Counted from the first letter of the stretch, positions 19,926 through 33,065 are shown. The stretch is DNA of 64,000 nt from Xanthomonas massiliensis (GCF_900018785.1 NZ_FCOY01000007.1:493312-557311), one strand, 5' to 3'. Numbers and translations: made by a program. Notes: generated by a model not told the origin, from the letters alone.

Positions 19926-20891
19926 TCAATCCACGTACATCGAGCTGACCGACTCGCCGAAGGCGATGCGGCGCATCGTCTCGGCCAGCATCTCGGCCAC
20001 ACTCAGCTGGCGGATCTTGGGGCACACGCGCGCCGCCTCGGACAGCGGGATGGTGTCGGTGACCACCAGCTCGTCCAGCTGCGAGTTGGTGATGTTGTTC
20101 ACCGCCGGGCCGGACAGCACCGCGTGGGTGCAGTAGGCGGCCACCTTCTGGGCGCCGCGCTCCTTCAGCGCGGCGGCGGCGGCGCACAGGGTGCCGGCGG
20201 TGTCGACGATGTCGTCCACCATCACGCAGGTCTTGCCGGACACGTCGCCGATGATGTTCATCACCGTGGCGACGTTGGCGCGCGGGCGGCGCTTGTCGAT
20301 GATCGCCAGGTCCGCATCGTCCAGGCGCTTGGCCACGGCGCGGGCGCGCACCACGCCGCCGACGTCGGGCGAGACCACGATCAGGTTCTCGGTGCCGTAG
20401 GCGCGCCAGATGTCGGCCAGCAGCAGCGGCGAGGCGTAGACGTTGTCCACCGGCACGTCGAAGAAACCCTGGATCTGGTCGGCGTGCAGGTCCACCGTCA
20501 GCACCCGGTCGGCGCCGATGGTGCTGATCATCTTGGCGGCGACCTTGGCGGTGATCGGCACGCGCGAGGAGCGCATGCGGCGATCCTGGCGGGCGTAGCC
20601 GAAATACGGCACCACCGCGGTCACCGAGCTGGCGCTGGCGCGCTTGAGCGCGTCGATCAGCACCAGCAGTTCGACCAGGTGCTCGGCGCTGGGCGCGCAG
20701 GTCGGCTGGATCACGAACACGTCCTGCTTGCGCACGGTCTCCTCGATCTCGACCTGGACCTCGCCGTCGGAGAACTTGGAAACCAGCGCCTTGCCCGGGC
20801 GCACGCCCAGCTCCTTGCAGATGCTGTACGCCAGCGCGCGGTTGGCATTGCCCGAAAAGATGAGCAGGTTGCGATCGTCTTGGATGTCCAT
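19926..20891 (-). CDS. prs: Ribose-phosphate pyrophosphokinase
   Basis: Makes PRPP from ribose 5-phosphate and ATP, feeding nucleotide, His and Trp synthesis. The product is 321 aa from the ATG of [14 protein letters not shown]; 17 further upstream codons are open but not conserved. Signatures: the [12 protein letters not shown] flap region, [12 protein letters not shown] and the PRPP-binding loop [13 protein letters not shown]. It lies next to tRNA-Gln and ispE. The 106-bp gap to rplY holds GC-rich inverted repeats but no clear promoter. Confidence 0.97.
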   Translation of the reverse strand: MDIQDDRNLLIFSGNANRALAYSICKELGVRPGKALVSKFSDGEVQVEIEETVRKQDVFVIQPTCAPSAEHLVELLVLIDALKRASASSVTAVVPYFGYARQDRRMRSSRVPITAKVAAKMISTIGADRVLTVDLHADQIQGFFDVPVDNVYASPLLLADIWRAYGTENLIVVSPDVGGVVRARAVAKRLDDADLAIIDKRRPRANVATVMNIIGDVSGKTCVMVDDIVDTAGTLCAAAAALKERGAQKVAAYCTHAVLSGPAVNNITNSQLDELVVTDTIPLSEAARVCPKIRQLSVAEMLAETMRRIAFGESVSSMYVD

Positions 20892-20981
20892 TGCAGTCCC
20901 GGAACGGCAGTTAGTGAAGCGAATGCGATCGATGCCGCGCATCGCCCGTTCACCCCGGCAGGGCCAGCGGTACCATGCGTG

Positions 20982-21057
20982 TGGCAGGGGCGGCAGGATT
21001 CGAACCTGCGAATGCCGGGATCAAAACCCGGTGCCTTGGGCCACTTGGCGACGCCCC
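20982..21057 (-). tRNA. tRNA-Gln (anticodon TTG)
   Basis: A 76-nt cloverleaf with acceptor arms AGGGGCG/CGCCCCT, encoded CCA end, T-loop TTCGAAT and anticodon loop TTTTGAT. It begins four bases after the ispE stop codon, so it is probably excised from the lolB-ispE-prs transcript. Confidence 0.95.
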
Positions 21058-21061
21058 TGCA

Positions 21062-21937
21062 TCAAGCCTTCATCGCCGCCAGCGCGTCCAGCAGCGGCGA
21101 GTGCGATGCACCCGCCGCCGCCCACGCGCGCAGGCCGCCCGGCAATTCCGCCAGGGCCCGCTCGGCATCGGGCAGGGAGGCGAACTCGACGAAGCAGCCG
21201 CTGCCCGACCCGGTCAGACGCGGCCGGCCGATCCTGGACAGGGCGGCGAAGGCGGCCTCCACGGCCGGTTCGCGGCGGCGCAGGACCGGCTCGAACACGT
21301 TGTCGAGCAGGGCTCCGGAAGCGAAGTCCGCTATTGTCGCGGGCGCGCAATCGCGCGTCAAATCGGCCGCACCGAACAACGGCCCGGTGGGCACCTGCAC
21401 CCCGGGATCGGCGAGCACGTAGGCGGCCGCCGGCAGCGCCAGCGCCTCCAGGCGCTCGCCCACCCCTTCCGCCCAGGCATTGCGGCCGCGCACGAACACC
21501 GGCACGTCGGCGCCCAGGCGCAACCCCAGCGCCGCCAGGCATGCCTCGTCCAGGGCCGCGCCCCACAAGGCATTCAGGGCCACCAGCACGGTCGCCGCAT
21601 CGGAGGAGCCACCGCCGAAGCCGCCGCCCGCCGGGACATGCTTTTCGACGATGATGTCGGCGCCCTTGGCAATATTGGCCTCCGATTGCAGCAATCTGGC
21701 CGCGCGCACGGCGAGGTCGTCGGTCTCGGCCACGCCGGCGACGCCGGGGCCGACACGCGCGATGCGGCCATCCGCGCGCGGGCGCAGGCCGATCCGGTCG
21801 CCCCAGTCGAGCAGGCGGAACACGGTCTGCAGGGCGTGGTAGCCGTCGGCACGGCGCCCGGTGATGTGCAGGAACAGGTTCAGCTTGGCCGGGGCGGGCC
21901 ACCACGACCAGCCGTCACCGGCGGCTGTCGCGCTCAT
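21062..21937 (-). CDS. ispE: 4-diphosphocytidyl-2-C-methyl-D-erythritol kinase
   Basis: GHMP kinase of the MEP pathway to isoprenoid precursors. The product is 291 aa. The N-terminal substrate motif [21 protein letters not shown] and the ATP loop [14 protein letters not shown] (about residues 100-113) are intact, as is the C-terminal LTGSGSGCF. The ATG overlaps the lolB stop as ATGA, indicating coupled translation. The lolB-ispE-prs order is the classical gammaproteobacterial arrangement. Confidence 0.97.
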   Translation of the reverse strand: MSATAAGDGWSWWPAPAKLNLFLHITGRRADGYHALQTVFRLLDWGDRIGLRPRADGRIARVGPGVAGVAETDDLAVRAARLLQSEANIAKGADIIVEKHVPAGGGFGGGSSDAATVLVALNALWGAALDEACLAALGLRLGADVPVFVRGRNAWAEGVGERLEALALPAAAYVLADPGVQVPTGPLFGAADLTRDCAPATIADFASGALLDNVFEPVLRRREPAVEAAFAALSRIGRPRLTGSGSGCFVEFASLPDAERALAELPGGLRAWAAAGASHSPLLDALAAMKA

Positions 21938-22584
21938 GGCGCCGCGAACTCCCAGTCGTCGACGACCAGGCGCACGCGGGCGGTGCCGTTGCCGGCCTCG
22001 ATCCGGCGCGGCAGGGCCGGCCGGTCGTCCTGCGCGGGCGTCCACTCCAGGTATTCCAGGGTCCAGCCCTGCCAGGCCAGCCGGCGCAGGCGGCCCTCGG
22101 CGTCGTAGCCGACCTGCTCGGCACCGGCTCCGGGCAGGCCGCGCACCCAGTCGGCCAGGCGTTCGACCGGGATGTCCCAGCCGCCCGCCTCGCGCAGCAG
22201 GCTGCGCGCATCGCTACCGGCGCGCGGGCCGGCGGGCAGGCCATCGATGCGGGCCATGCCGCCGCCCGCGTCGCTGAGCGTCCAGCTCTGCCGGGTCACC
22301 GGCGCGCTCAACTGCACGGTGTAGGCCGCGCCCTGCTGGTGCCAGTCGATATGGCCGCTGCCGCCGTCGCGGCCGCTGCTGACCGCCAGCCGCCCCTGGA
22401 ACTCCCAGGCCGGCCGGGCCTGCAACCAGGCGCGGCGCTGGGCCTCGGCCTGGCGCGCCGCCGCGGACACCTGCGCGACCGGCTCGGGCGGCGCCGGGCC
22501 GCGCGACGGCACGGAGGTGCAGGCGGACAACGCCGCCGCCAGCGCCAGCAGCGCCGGCCATCGCATCGTCATCGCCAGGTTCAT
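21934..22584 (-). CDS. lolB: Outer membrane lipoprotein receptor LolB
   Basis: Accepts lipoproteins from LolA and inserts them into the outer membrane. The 216-aa product has a lipoprotein signal peptide ([19 protein letters not shown]) ending in the lipobox LSAC. The beta-barrel starts at [12 protein letters not shown] and IDWHQQG, with the family's C-terminal LEWTP region. It overlaps ispE (ATGA) and also the upstream TPR gene (ATGA), so all three form one operon. Confidence 0.93.
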   Translation of the reverse strand: MNLAMTMRWPALLALAAALSACTSVPSRGPAPPEPVAQVSAAARQAEAQRRAWLQARPAWEFQGRLAVSSGRDGGSGHIDWHQQGAAYTVQLSAPVTRQSWTLSDAGGGMARIDGLPAGPRAGSDARSLLREAGGWDIPVERLADWVRGLPGAGAEQVGYDAEGRLRRLAWQGWTLEYLEWTPAQDDRPALPRRIEAGNGTARVRLVVDDWEFAAP

Positions 22585-24263
22585 GCGCCGGTCTGCTCCA
22601 GGGCCCGTTGCAGCGCGCGGTTGTCCGGGTCGATCTTGCGCGCCTCGTCGAAGTAGTGGCGGGCCTCGTCCTGGCGGCCCAGCCGCCAGAGCACCAACCC
22701 GACATGGGCACCGATCTCCGGATCGCGGGCCAGCGACCAGGCGCGCCGGAGCTGGACCAGCGCCTCGCGGTCGCGGCCCAGCCGGTACAGCACCCAGCCA
22801 TAGCTGTCGATGATGGCGGGGTTGTCCGGCTCGGCGGTGCGGGCGCGGTCGATCAGTTCCAGTGCCTCCTGGTAGCGGTCGGTGCGATCGGCCAGGGTGT
22901 AGCCCAGGGCGTTGAGCGCGGCCACGTTCTCCGGCTCGGACACCAGCACCTTGCGCAGGTCGGCCTCGGCACGGTCGATGCGGTCGCGCCGCTCCCACGC
23001 CAGCGCCCGCGCATACAGCAGCGCGCTGTCGTCCGGGTAGGCGGCCAGGCCGCGCGCGAACACGTCCAGCTCGCCGGGGTCGTCGCCGGCCTTCTGGCGC
23101 AGCTCGGCCTCCAGCAGGTAGGCGTCGCGGCGCGCATCGTCGTCGGCGCCGGCATCGGCCTGCAGCGCATGCACCTCGGCCAGGGCCTGGTCCGGCTGGC
23201 CCAGTTCGAACAGGGCATTGGCCGCGCGCAGGCGCGCCTCGCTGCGCTGCGGGTCGGCCGGGACCCCGTGGTACCAGTCCACCGCCTCGCGGTAGCGCTT
23301 GAGGTATTCGGCGATCTTGCCCAGCAGCAGGCGCCGGTCCGGGTCCGGGGTGGCGGACGCCTTGGCCAGTTCCCCGTAGAGCCCGCCGAGGGCGGCACGG
23401 TCGCCGGCCTTGGCCAGCATCGAGGCACGCAGGCCGTAGCTGCGGGTGTCCTGCGGGCCCTGCGCCAGGATCCGCGCCGCCGCCAGCGGCTCGCCCATCG
23501 CGTCGTAGGCCAGGGCCAGCGCATCGCGCAGGTCGGCATCGGTGCTGGCCTTGGGCTCGATGCCCTCCAGCAGCGCCAGCGCCTGCGCCTTGTGGCCGCT
23601 CTGGAACAGCTGGGTCGCGTGCAGCAGCGCCACCCGCGGCTCGTCCGGGAAGCGCCGCACCACCTGGTCGACGATGCGCTTGGCCAGCGCCGGCTGGTCC
23701 AGGCGCAGGGCGAGGCGGCCGAATTCCTGCCAGGCGTCGAGCTGGTTGGGAATGGCGCCGGCATCGACCAGCGAATCCAGCGCGCGCGCACTGGCCTGCG
23801 GGTCGCCGCCATTGGCCAGGGCCACCAGCGCGAAGCGCCAACCATGCGGGTCCGGGTCCCGCAGCAGGGCCAGCAACTGCTTGCGCGCCGCGCGCAGGTC
23901 GCCGCGGCGCAGGTCCAGCGAGGCCTGCGAGCTGCGCATGGCCAGCGACTCCGGCGCGCGCTGGCGCCACAGGGCCAGGGCCTGGGCGGCGCGATCCTCG
24001 TCGTTGGCGAGCATGGCGATGCGGGTGGCACGCTCGGCCAGGCCGGCATCGCCGGGGGACTGGCGCGCGGCCTCCAGGTAGCCCTCGGCGGCCTGGTCGA
24101 GCTGGCCGGCCTGCAGCGCGAACTCGCCGGCCAGCGCCGGTTGCAGGGCACCGGCGACCGGGTCTTCGGCGGGGGACGGGGGGACGACGGCGGCCGCCGG
24201 CAGCGCCGGCAGCAGCAGCGCCAGGGCCAGCGCGGCGGTTCGGATGCGAATCGTTTCGGGCAT
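22581..24263 (-). CDS. Exported TPR-repeat protein
   Basis: A 560-aa protein with a signal peptide (about residues 1-25, ALALALLLPALPAAA) followed by many tetratricopeptide-like helix pairs. The clearest repeats are near the C terminus: NVAALNALGYTLADRTDRYQEAL, then NPAIIDSYGWVLYRLGRDREAL. This is the usual partner upstream of lolB in Xanthomonas and Pseudomonas relatives. It is probably a periplasmic or envelope scaffold; no enzymatic motif is seen. It starts 68 bp from the divergent hemA, and TATAAC on the minus strand within that gap may be its -10. Confidence 0.85.
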   Translation of the reverse strand: MPETIRIRTAALALALLLPALPAAAVVPPSPAEDPVAGALQPALAGEFALQAGQLDQAAEGYLEAARQSPGDAGLAERATRIAMLANDEDRAAQALALWRQRAPESLAMRSSQASLDLRRGDLRAARKQLLALLRDPDPHGWRFALVALANGGDPQASARALDSLVDAGAIPNQLDAWQEFGRLALRLDQPALAKRIVDQVVRRFPDEPRVALLHATQLFQSGHKAQALALLEGIEPKASTDADLRDALALAYDAMGEPLAAARILAQGPQDTRSYGLRASMLAKAGDRAALGGLYGELAKASATPDPDRRLLLGKIAEYLKRYREAVDWYHGVPADPQRSEARLRAANALFELGQPDQALAEVHALQADAGADDDARRDAYLLEAELRQKAGDDPGELDVFARGLAAYPDDSALLYARALAWERRDRIDRAEADLRKVLVSEPENVAALNALGYTLADRTDRYQEALELIDRARTAEPDNPAIIDSYGWVLYRLGRDREALVQLRRAWSLARDPEIGAHVGLVLWRLGRQDEARHYFDEARKIDPDNRALQRALEQTGA

Positions 24264-24331
24264 CTGCAGCGACCGGGGCGTAAAATAGGCCCCTTGTTAT
24301 AGCCAGCAGCTTATCGCAAGCGACTGAACAG

Positions 24332-25639
24332 ATGACCCTCTGGGTGCTCGGACTGAACCACCAGACCGCGCCGCTGGCGCTGCGCGAACGTGCCGCGTTC
24401 GCCGGCGATGCGCTGCCCGACGCCCTGGCCTCGCTGCGCGCCCTGCCCCAGGTCAGCGAGGCGGCGCTGCTGTCCACCTGCAACCGCACCGAGCTGTACG
24501 CCATGGCCGAGGACGCCTCGCCCCTGGCCGCCTGGCTGGAAGCGCGGGCCAGCGGGCTGCGCGACTACCTGTATGCCCACCACGGCGCCGAGGCCGCGCG
24601 CCACCTGTTCCGGGTGGCGACCGGGCTGGACTCGATGGTGCTGGGCGAGCCGCAGATCCTGGGCCAGGTGAAGGACGCCTGGGCGCTGGCGCGCGAGCAC
24701 GGCGCCCTGGGCCACGAGCTGGACCGGCTGTTCCAGCAGACCTTCGCGGTCGCCAAGCGCGCGCGCACCGACACCCGCATCGGCGCCAACCCGGTCTCGG
24801 TCGCCTCCACCGCGGTGCACCTGGCGCAGGATTCCTTCGCCCGCCTCAGCGAATCGACGGTGCTGCTGGTCGGCGCCGGCGAAACCATCGAACTGACCGC
24901 CAAGCACCTGGCCGCCGCCGGCGCCAGGCGCCTGCTGGTGGCCAACCGCACCCTGGCCCATGCGCAGACCCTGGCCAGCCGCCATGGCGGCTACGCACTG
25001 GCGCTGCCCGACCTGGAGCGCCACCTGGCCGAGGCCGACGTGGTGTTCTCGGCCACCGCCAGCCGCGAGCCGGTGATCGCCCGCAGCCAGGTCGAGGCCG
25101 CGCTGCGCGCGCGCAAGCGCAAGCCGATGCTGCTGTTCGACCTGGCCGTGCCGCGCGACATCGAGACCGGCGTGGCCACGCTCGGCGATGCCTACCTGTA
25201 CACCGTCGACGACCTGGAGCGCGCGGTGGAGGACAACCGCCGCAGCCGCCGCGAGGCCGCCGCCGCGGCCGAGGCGATCATCGACCTGCAGGTGCAGCAC
25301 TACGTCGAGGCCCGCCGCGCCAGCGCGCTGCAGGAACCGATCAAGCGCCTGCGCGCCTTCGGCGAGGCCACCCGCGCCGAGCTGCTGGCCCGCGCCATGC
25401 AGCAGCTGCAACACGGCAAGCCGGCCGAGGACGTGCTCGAGCAGCTCGCCCACGGCCTGACCAACCGCCTGCTGCACCCGCCAACCGCGGCCCTGCGCGA
25501 AGGCGCCATGCACGGCGATGCCGACCTGGCCGACGCCGCCGCGCGCCTGTTCCCGGCCATGCCCGGTTACCGGCACACTGTGCAGCCCGACACCGCGATC
25601 ACGAGGACCGATGACGCCGACCCTGCGCCGAAAGCTTGA
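24332..25639 (+). CDS. hemA: Glutamyl-tRNA reductase
   Basis: Reduces glutamyl-tRNA to glutamate-1-semialdehyde, the first committed step of C5 heme synthesis. The 435-aa product has the catalytic Cys50 in LLSTCNRTE, the [16 protein letters not shown] signature, and the NADPH-binding [17 protein letters not shown]. The C-terminal dimerisation domain is complete. It is divergent from the TPR-lolB operon. The next gene, prfA, starts 29 bp before its end, as is common for hemA-prfA. Confidence 0.97.
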   Translation: MTLWVLGLNHQTAPLALRERAAFAGDALPDALASLRALPQVSEAALLSTCNRTELYAMAEDASPLAAWLEARASGLRDYLYAHHGAEAARHLFRVATGLDSMVLGEPQILGQVKDAWALAREHGALGHELDRLFQQTFAVAKRARTDTRIGANPVSVASTAVHLAQDSFARLSESTVLLVGAGETIELTAKHLAAAGARRLLVANRTLAHAQTLASRHGGYALALPDLERHLAEADVVFSATASREPVIARSQVEAALRARKRKPMLLFDLAVPRDIETGVATLGDAYLYTVDDLERAVEDNRRSRREAAAAAEAIIDLQVQHYVEARRASALQEPIKRLRAFGEATRAELLARAMQQLQHGKPAEDVLEQLAHGLTNRLLHPPTAALREGAMHGDADLADAAARLFPAMPGYRHTVQPDTAITRTDDADPAPKA

Positions 25640-26696
25640 AGCGCTGGCCGAGCGCCGCGAGGAAATCGAACGCCTGCTTGCCGATCCGGACGTGGTGGCC
25701 GACACCGCCCGGTTCCGCGACCTGTCGCGCGAGTTCGCCCAGCTCGAACCGGTGGCCGCCGCGCTGGCCGAGGAGGCCCGCGCCAAGGCCGACCTGGCCG
25801 CCGCGGAGGCGATGCGCCACGATCCCGAGCTGGCCGGCCTGGCCGCCGAGGAGATCGCCGCCGCGCAGGCGCGCCTGGCCGAGCTGGACGGCGAGCTGGC
25901 GCTGCTGCTGGTGCCCAGGGACCCGCGCGACGACGGCAACCTGTTCCTGGAGGTGCGCGCCGGCACCGGCGGCGACGAGGCGGCGATCTTCGCCGGCGAC
26001 CTGTTCCGCATGTACGCCCGCTACGCCGAGCGCCGCGGCTGGAAGGTGGAGATCGAGTCCGACAGCCCCGGCGAGCACGGCGGCTACAAGGAGATCGTGG
26101 CGCGCATCGTCGGCCGCGGCGCCTATTCCCGGCTGAAGTTCGAGTCCGGCACCCACCGCGTGCAACGGGTGCCGGCCACCGAGTCGCAGGGCCGCATCCA
26201 CACCTCGGCGGCGACCGTGGCGATCATCCCCGAAGCCGACGAGGTCGAGGACGTGGTGCTCAACCCGGCCGACCTGAAGGTCGACACCTTCCGTTCCTCC
26301 GGCGCCGGCGGCCAGCACGTCAACAAGACCGAATCGGCCATCCGCATCACCCACCTGCCCTCCGGGCTGGTGGTGGAGAACCAGACCGAGCGCAGCCAGC
26401 ACGCCAACCGCGAGAAGGCGATGAAGCGGCTCAAGGCGCAGCTGCTGGAGGCCGAGCGCAGCCGCCAGGCCGCGGCCGAGGCGCAGACCCGGCGCCTGCA
26501 GGTGGGCAGCGGCGACCGCAGCCAGCGCATCCGCACCTACAACTTCCCGCAGGGCCGGATCACCGACCACCGCGTCGAGGGGCTGACCCTGTACGACCTG
26601 CCCGCCATCGTCGAGGGCGACCTCGACCCGCTGGTCGAGCGCCTGCAGCACGAATACCAGGCCGACGAGCTGGCGCGGCTGGCCGCCGCGCCGTGA
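25611..26696 (+). CDS. prfA: Peptide chain release factor 1
   Basis: Decodes UAA/UAG and triggers peptide release. The product is 361 aa from the ATG at 25611 inside the 3' end of hemA. The stop-codon recognition tripeptide PAT is at residues 188-190 and the catalytic GGQ at 233-235 in [14 protein letters not shown]. Unlike E. coli, prmC, which methylates the GGQ glutamine, is not adjacent; it lies at 48693-49523. The stop overlaps the GTG of the following OGT-like gene. Confidence 0.97.
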   Translation: MTPTLRRKLEALAERREEIERLLADPDVVADTARFRDLSREFAQLEPVAAALAEEARAKADLAAAEAMRHDPELAGLAAEEIAAAQARLAELDGELALLLVPRDPRDDGNLFLEVRAGTGGDEAAIFAGDLFRMYARYAERRGWKVEIESDSPGEHGGYKEIVARIVGRGAYSRLKFESGTHRVQRVPATESQGRIHTSAATVAIIPEADEVEDVVLNPADLKVDTFRSSGAGGQHVNKTESAIRITHLPSGLVVENQTERSQHANREKAMKRLKAQLLEAERSRQAAAEAQTRRLQVGSGDRSQRIRTYNFPQGRITDHRVEGLTLYDLPAIVEGDLDPLVERLQHEYQADELARLAAAP

Positions 26697-28375
26697 ACGC
26701 CGGACGCGACGCCCTGCGCGAGCGCGTGCGTCGGCAACCCGGGGATTTCGTCGCCTGGCTGATGCTGGCCGACGCGGAGATGGCGGCCGGCGCGCTGGCC
26801 GCCGCGCAGGGCGCGATCGCGCGCGGCATGGCGCTGCGCCCGGGCCATCCCGAGGCGCTGGCGCGGCTGGGCCGGCTGCGCTGGCAGCAGGGACGCTTCG
26901 ACGAAGCCGCGCGGGCGCTGGCGCAGGCCGCCGCCGCCGCGCCGCGGCACCCGGGCATCGCCCTGTGGCTGGGCCACGCGCTGGAGGATGCCGGCCAGCC
27001 CGAAGCGGCGATGGACGCCTACGAGCGCGCCCACGCTCTGGCGCCGGACGAGCCCTACATCGCCGCGCAGTTGCTGAACTGGCGCCGGCGCCTGTGCGAC
27101 TGGCGCGGGCTGGAGGCGCTGTCGCGGCAGGTCCGCCGGGCGGTGGCGGAAGGACGCCCCGGCGTGGAGCCGTTCGCCTTCCTGTCCGAGGACGCCGATG
27201 CAGCCGAACAACTGGCCTGCGCACGCCTGCGCGCCGGCGCCGTCGCCGCGCAGGTGGGGGCGCTGCCGCCGCCGGGCGCGCGTGCCGCCGGGCCGCTGCG
27301 GCTGGGATTCCTGTCCAATGGCTTCGGCGCGCACCCCACCGGCCTGCTCACCGTGGCCTTCTTCGAGGCCCTGCACCGGCGCGGCCGGCCGGCGCAACTG
27401 TTCGCGCTCGACGCGGCCGACGGCAGCGCGATCCGCGCCCGGCTGCAGGCCGCCGCCACGCTGCACGACGTGGCCGGCCTGGACCACGCCCAGGTGGCCG
27501 CGCGCATCCGCCAAGCCGACATCGACGTGCTGTTCGACCTGCGCGGCTGGGGCGGCGGCGGCGCCCCGGAAGTGCTGGCGCTGCGCCCGGCACGCCGGCA
27601 GGTGAACTGGCTGGCCTATCCCGGCACTTCCGGGGCGCCGTGGATCGATGCGGTGCTGGCCGACCGCTTCGTCCTGCCCGCGGCGCTGGCCGCGCACTTC
27701 AGCGAGCGGGTGCTGTACCTGCCGCGCGCCTTCCAGCCCTCGGACACCACCCGCGCGGTCGCCGCGCCGCCGCCGCGCGCCGCCTGCGGCCTGCCCGAGC
27801 GCGGCCCCGGCACCCAGGGATTCGTGTTCTGTTGTTTCAACAACGGCTACAAGCTCAACCCGCGCAGCGTCGGCCGGTTGCTGGAGGTGCTGCGCCAGGT
27901 CCCGGGCAGCGTACTGTGGCTGCTGGCCGCCCCGGGCCGCGCCGACGAGCGCCTGCGCCGGAGCGCCGCCGCCGCCGGGGTGGCGCCCGAGCGCCTGGTG
28001 TTCCTGGCCCGGCAGGCGCATGCCGGCTACCTGGCGCGCTACCGCCATGCCGACCTGTTCCTGGACACCTCGCCCTACAACGCCCACACCACCGCCTCGG
28101 ATGCGCTGTGGGCCGGCTGCCCGGTATTGACCGTGCCCGGCACGACCTTCGCCGCGCGCGTGGCCGGCAGCCTCAACCACCACCTGGGCCTGGCGTCGAT
28201 GAACGCCGCCGACGACGACGCCTTCGTCGCCACCGCGGTGGCCCTGGCGCACGCGCCGGCGCGCCTGGATGCGCTGCGCGAGACGCTGGCCGCCCGGCGT
28301 CGCGACAGCGGCGTGTTCGACATGGACGGCTTCGCCGACGACTTCCTCGCCACGATCGACGCCTTCGCGGCCTGA
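26693..28375 (+). CDS. O-GlcNAc transferase-like TPR glycosyltransferase (GT41)
   Basis: A 560-aa protein with TPR repeats in about residues 15-130 and a GT-B catalytic region from about 195. Recognisable GT41 segments are [45 protein letters not shown] and the nucleotide-sugar region [19 protein letters not shown] followed by PVLTVPG. Xanthomonas campestris has a homologue (XcOGT) whose structure served as a model for human OGT. The GTG start overlaps the prfA stop (GTGA), so it is in the hemA-prfA operon. Bacterial substrates are unknown; protein or glycan modification in the cytosol is the family expectation. Confidence 0.88.
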   Translation: MNAGRDALRERVRRQPGDFVAWLMLADAEMAAGALAAAQGAIARGMALRPGHPEALARLGRLRWQQGRFDEAARALAQAAAAAPRHPGIALWLGHALEDAGQPEAAMDAYERAHALAPDEPYIAAQLLNWRRRLCDWRGLEALSRQVRRAVAEGRPGVEPFAFLSEDADAAEQLACARLRAGAVAAQVGALPPPGARAAGPLRLGFLSNGFGAHPTGLLTVAFFEALHRRGRPAQLFALDAADGSAIRARLQAAATLHDVAGLDHAQVAARIRQADIDVLFDLRGWGGGGAPEVLALRPARRQVNWLAYPGTSGAPWIDAVLADRFVLPAALAAHFSERVLYLPRAFQPSDTTRAVAAPPPRAACGLPERGPGTQGFVFCCFNNGYKLNPRSVGRLLEVLRQVPGSVLWLLAAPGRADERLRRSAAAAGVAPERLVFLARQAHAGYLARYRHADLFLDTSPYNAHTTASDALWAGCPVLTVPGTTFAARVAGSLNHHLGLASMNAADDDAFVATAVALAHAPARLDALRETLAARRRDSGVFDMDGFADDFLATIDAFAA

Positions 28376-28432
28376 GCGCCCGCCTCACGCCGGCGCTGCC
28401 ACACTGGCGGCCTCATCACCGAGGGCATGCGC

Positions 28433-29224
28433 ATGGCCACCGCGAACGGGCAAGCACACAAGGACTACAAGCACCGCCTGCAGGAGCTGCAGCTGGAACT
28501 GGCCGGGCGCATCAGCTGGCTGCAGCACGCCGGCCGGCGCGTGCTGGTGCTGTTTGAGGGCCGCGACACCGCCGGCAAGGGCGGCGCGATCCAGGCCATC
28601 GCCGAGCACCTCAATCCGCGCCAGTGCCTCCACGTCGCCCTGCCCAAGCCCAACGACCGCGAGGCCACGCAGTGGTATTTCCAGCGCTATGTCGCGCACC
28701 TGCCGGCGGCCGGGGAAATGGTGCTGATGGACCGCAGCTGGTACAACCGCGCCGGCGTGGAGAAGGTGATGGGGTTCTGCACCCAGGACCAGTACCGCAC
28801 GTTCCTGCGCCAGGCGCCGCTGTTCGAGCGGCTGCTGGTGGACGACGGCATCCTGCTGTTCAAGTACTGGCTGTGCGTGGACCAGGCGCAGCAGGAGAAG
28901 CGCTTCGCCGAGCGCAGCCGCAACCCGCTCAAGGGCTGGAAGCTCTCGCCGGTGGACCTGGCCTCGCGCAGCCACTACACCGACTACACCCGGGCGCGCG
29001 ATGCCATGCTGCAGGCCACCCACACGCCGCAGGCGCCATGGACGCTGGTGGACTTCAACGAACAAAAGCGCGGCCGCCTGACCCTGATCCACGACCTGCT
29101 GCGGCGCCTGCCGCATTCGGACGACCCGCTGGAGACGGTGCCGGCGCTGACCCCGCTGGCCGGGCGCCTGCACCACGAGAAGTACGACGTGCTCGCGCCG
29201 ATCCCGCCGTGGCCGGCCGACTGA
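28433..29224 (+). CDS. ppk2: Polyphosphate kinase 2
   Basis: Uses polyphosphate to phosphorylate nucleotides (or the reverse). The product is 263 aa from the second ATG (28433), chosen because GAGGG lies seven bases before it, while the ATG at 28427 is too close. Walker A is FEGRDTAGKGGAI, Walker B is LMDRSWYNRAGVE, and the lid is KRFAERSRNPLKGWKLSP. The short single-domain length fits class I PPK2. It is convergent with acyP, with a 6-bp gap and no terminator visible between them. Confidence 0.93.
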   Translation: MATANGQAHKDYKHRLQELQLELAGRISWLQHAGRRVLVLFEGRDTAGKGGAIQAIAEHLNPRQCLHVALPKPNDREATQWYFQRYVAHLPAAGEMVLMDRSWYNRAGVEKVMGFCTQDQYRTFLRQAPLFERLLVDDGILLFKYWLCVDQAQQEKRFAERSRNPLKGWKLSPVDLASRSHYTDYTRARDAMLQATHTPQAPWTLVDFNEQKRGRLTLIHDLLRRLPHSDDPLETVPALTPLAGRLHHEKYDVLAPIPPWPAD

Positions 29225-29230
29225 GCCCGG

Positions 29231-29493
29231 TCAGCCGGTGACGAAGCCGGGCGCCACCGGTGCCGTCCACGGCAGGCGCTCGACCGCTTCCACCCGCGCC
29301 GCCGGCGGGCCCTGCCGCAGCCACGCCGCCAGCGCGTCGATGGCCGCGGCATCGCCGGCCACCACCACCTCCACGCTGCCGTCGGCGCGGTTGAGCGCGC
29401 GCCCGTCCAGGCCCAGCGCGCGTGCCCGCTCGCGGGTGGAAGCGCGGTAGAACACGCCCTGCACGCGCCCGCGCACGAGGAACCGCGCCGCGC

Positions 29494-29497
<4 letters not shown>
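29231..29497 (-). CDS. acyP: Acylphosphatase
   Basis: Small enzyme hydrolysing carboxyl-phosphate bonds such as acetyl phosphate or 1,3-bisphosphoglycerate. The 88-aa product has the phosphate-binding motif RGRVQGVFYRAS with its arginine, and the catalytic asparagine in RALNRADGSVEVV. The GTG start overlaps the stop of the upstream thioredoxin-like lipoprotein gene (GTGA). It is the last gene of a yihY-tlpA-acyP operon. Confidence 0.92.
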
Positions 29498-32015
<2,518 letters not shown>

Positions 32016-32092
32016 GGCCTCGCCGCGCCACGCGGGGCCGGCGCCGGCTCGCGTAGAATCCGCGCCATCCGCACCACCGCAAGGCACGCACC

Positions 32093-32584
32093 ATGATGGA
32101 CGAGCTGCTGATCGTCACCACCGGCGGCACGATCGACAAGATCTACTTCGACGACAAGTCCGACTACCAAATCGGCGACCCGCAGATCGGCACGATCCTG
32201 CGCGAGCTGGGCGTGACCTTCCGCTTCAGCGTGATCCCGATCCTGCGCAAGGACTCGCTGCACATCACCGACGCCGACCGCGAGCTGATCCGCGCCACCA
32301 TCGCCGCACAGCCGGCGCGCCACGTGCTGGTCACCCACGGCACCGACAGCATGGTCGCCACCGGCCAGGTGCTGAAGTCGATCCCGGACAAGACCATCGT
32401 GATGACCGGCGCGCTCAGCCCGGCGCGCTTCCGCGGCTCGGACGCCGAGTTCAACATCGGCTGCGCGATCGGCGCGGTGCAGAGCCTGCCGGCCGGCGTG
32501 TACATCGCCATGAACGGGCTGATCTGGGACCCGGCCAAGGTGCGCAAGAACGTGGCCGCCAACCGCTTCGAGGCGATCGGCTGA
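32093..32584 (+). CDS. Single-domain asparaginase-like protein
   Basis: A 163-aa protein matching only the N-terminal domain of type I/II asparaginases: the first catalytic segment TTGGTIDKIYF and the second, VTHGTDSM, are both present. Full enzymes are about 330 aa; the C-terminal domain is absent. The reading frame is clean with its own Shine-Dalgarno (AAGG eight bases upstream). It therefore looks like a real short family rather than a truncation; similar short proteins are known in gammaproteobacteria. Enzyme activity is uncertain. It is probably co-transcribed with ybaK (4-bp gap). Confidence 0.8.
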   Translation: MMDELLIVTTGGTIDKIYFDDKSDYQIGDPQIGTILRELGVTFRFSVIPILRKDSLHITDADRELIRATIAAQPARHVLVTHGTDSMVATGQVLKSIPDKTIVMTGALSPARFRGSDAEFNIGCAIGAVQSLPAGVYIAMNGLIWDPAKVRKNVAANRFEAIG

Positions 32585-32588
32585 GCCC

Positions 32589-33065
32589 ATGTCCAGCGCC
32601 ACGCCCGCCACCCGCGCATTGGATGCGGCCAAGGTCGCCTACGTGCTGCGCCCGTACGACTACGAAGCCGGCGCCGGCGAGCACAAGGGGCTGGAAGCGG
32701 CCCACGCGCTCGGCGAGCCGCCGGCGCGGGTGCTCAAGACCCTGCTCGCGCGGGTGGACGGCAAGCCGGTGTGCGTGGTGCTGCCGTCCGACCACGAAGT
32801 GTCGATGAAGAAACTGGCGGCGGCCTTCCACGGCAAGTCGGCGCAGATGATGCCGCCGGCCGAGGCCGAGCGGCTGAGCGGCTACCACGTCGGCGGCATC
32901 AGCCCGCTCGGCCAGCGCAAGCGCGTGCCGGTGGCGATCGAGGCCGCCGCGCTCGCCCACGACGCCGTGCTGGTCAACGGCGGCCAGCGCGGCCTGCTGC
33001 TGCAGCTCGCCCCCCGGGCGCTGGCGGACGTCCTGCGCGCCGTGCTCGCCGACCTGGTGGCCTGA
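32589..33065 (+). CDS. ybaK: Cys-tRNA(Pro) deacylase, YbaK family
   Basis: Trans-editing protein that hydrolyses cysteine mischarged on tRNA-Pro. The 158-aa product has the YbaK core with the conserved lysine in RVLKTLLAR, VVLPSDHEVSMKKLAAAF, the GYHVGGISPLGQ segment and VNGGQRGLLLQLAP. It starts four bases after the asparaginase-like gene. Homologues include aminoacyl-tRNA-editing domains with other specificities, so the Cys-Pro assignment is by similarity. Confidence 0.9.
   Translation: MSSATPATRALDAAKVAYVLRPYDYEAGAGEHKGLEAAHALGEPPARVLKTLLARVDGKPVCVVLPSDHEVSMKKLAAAFHGKSAQMMPPAEAERLSGYHVGGISPLGQRKRVPVAIEAAALAHDAVLVNGGQRGLLLQLAPRALADVLRAVLADLVA

Noticed and set aside
22608..24302. Plus-strand 564-codon frame opposite the TPR gene, and an 856-codon minus-strand frame running through lolB and upstream
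   Set aside because: The real products are lolB and the TPR protein, supported by a signal peptide, lipobox and overlapping start/stop codons. The longer frames have no motif.
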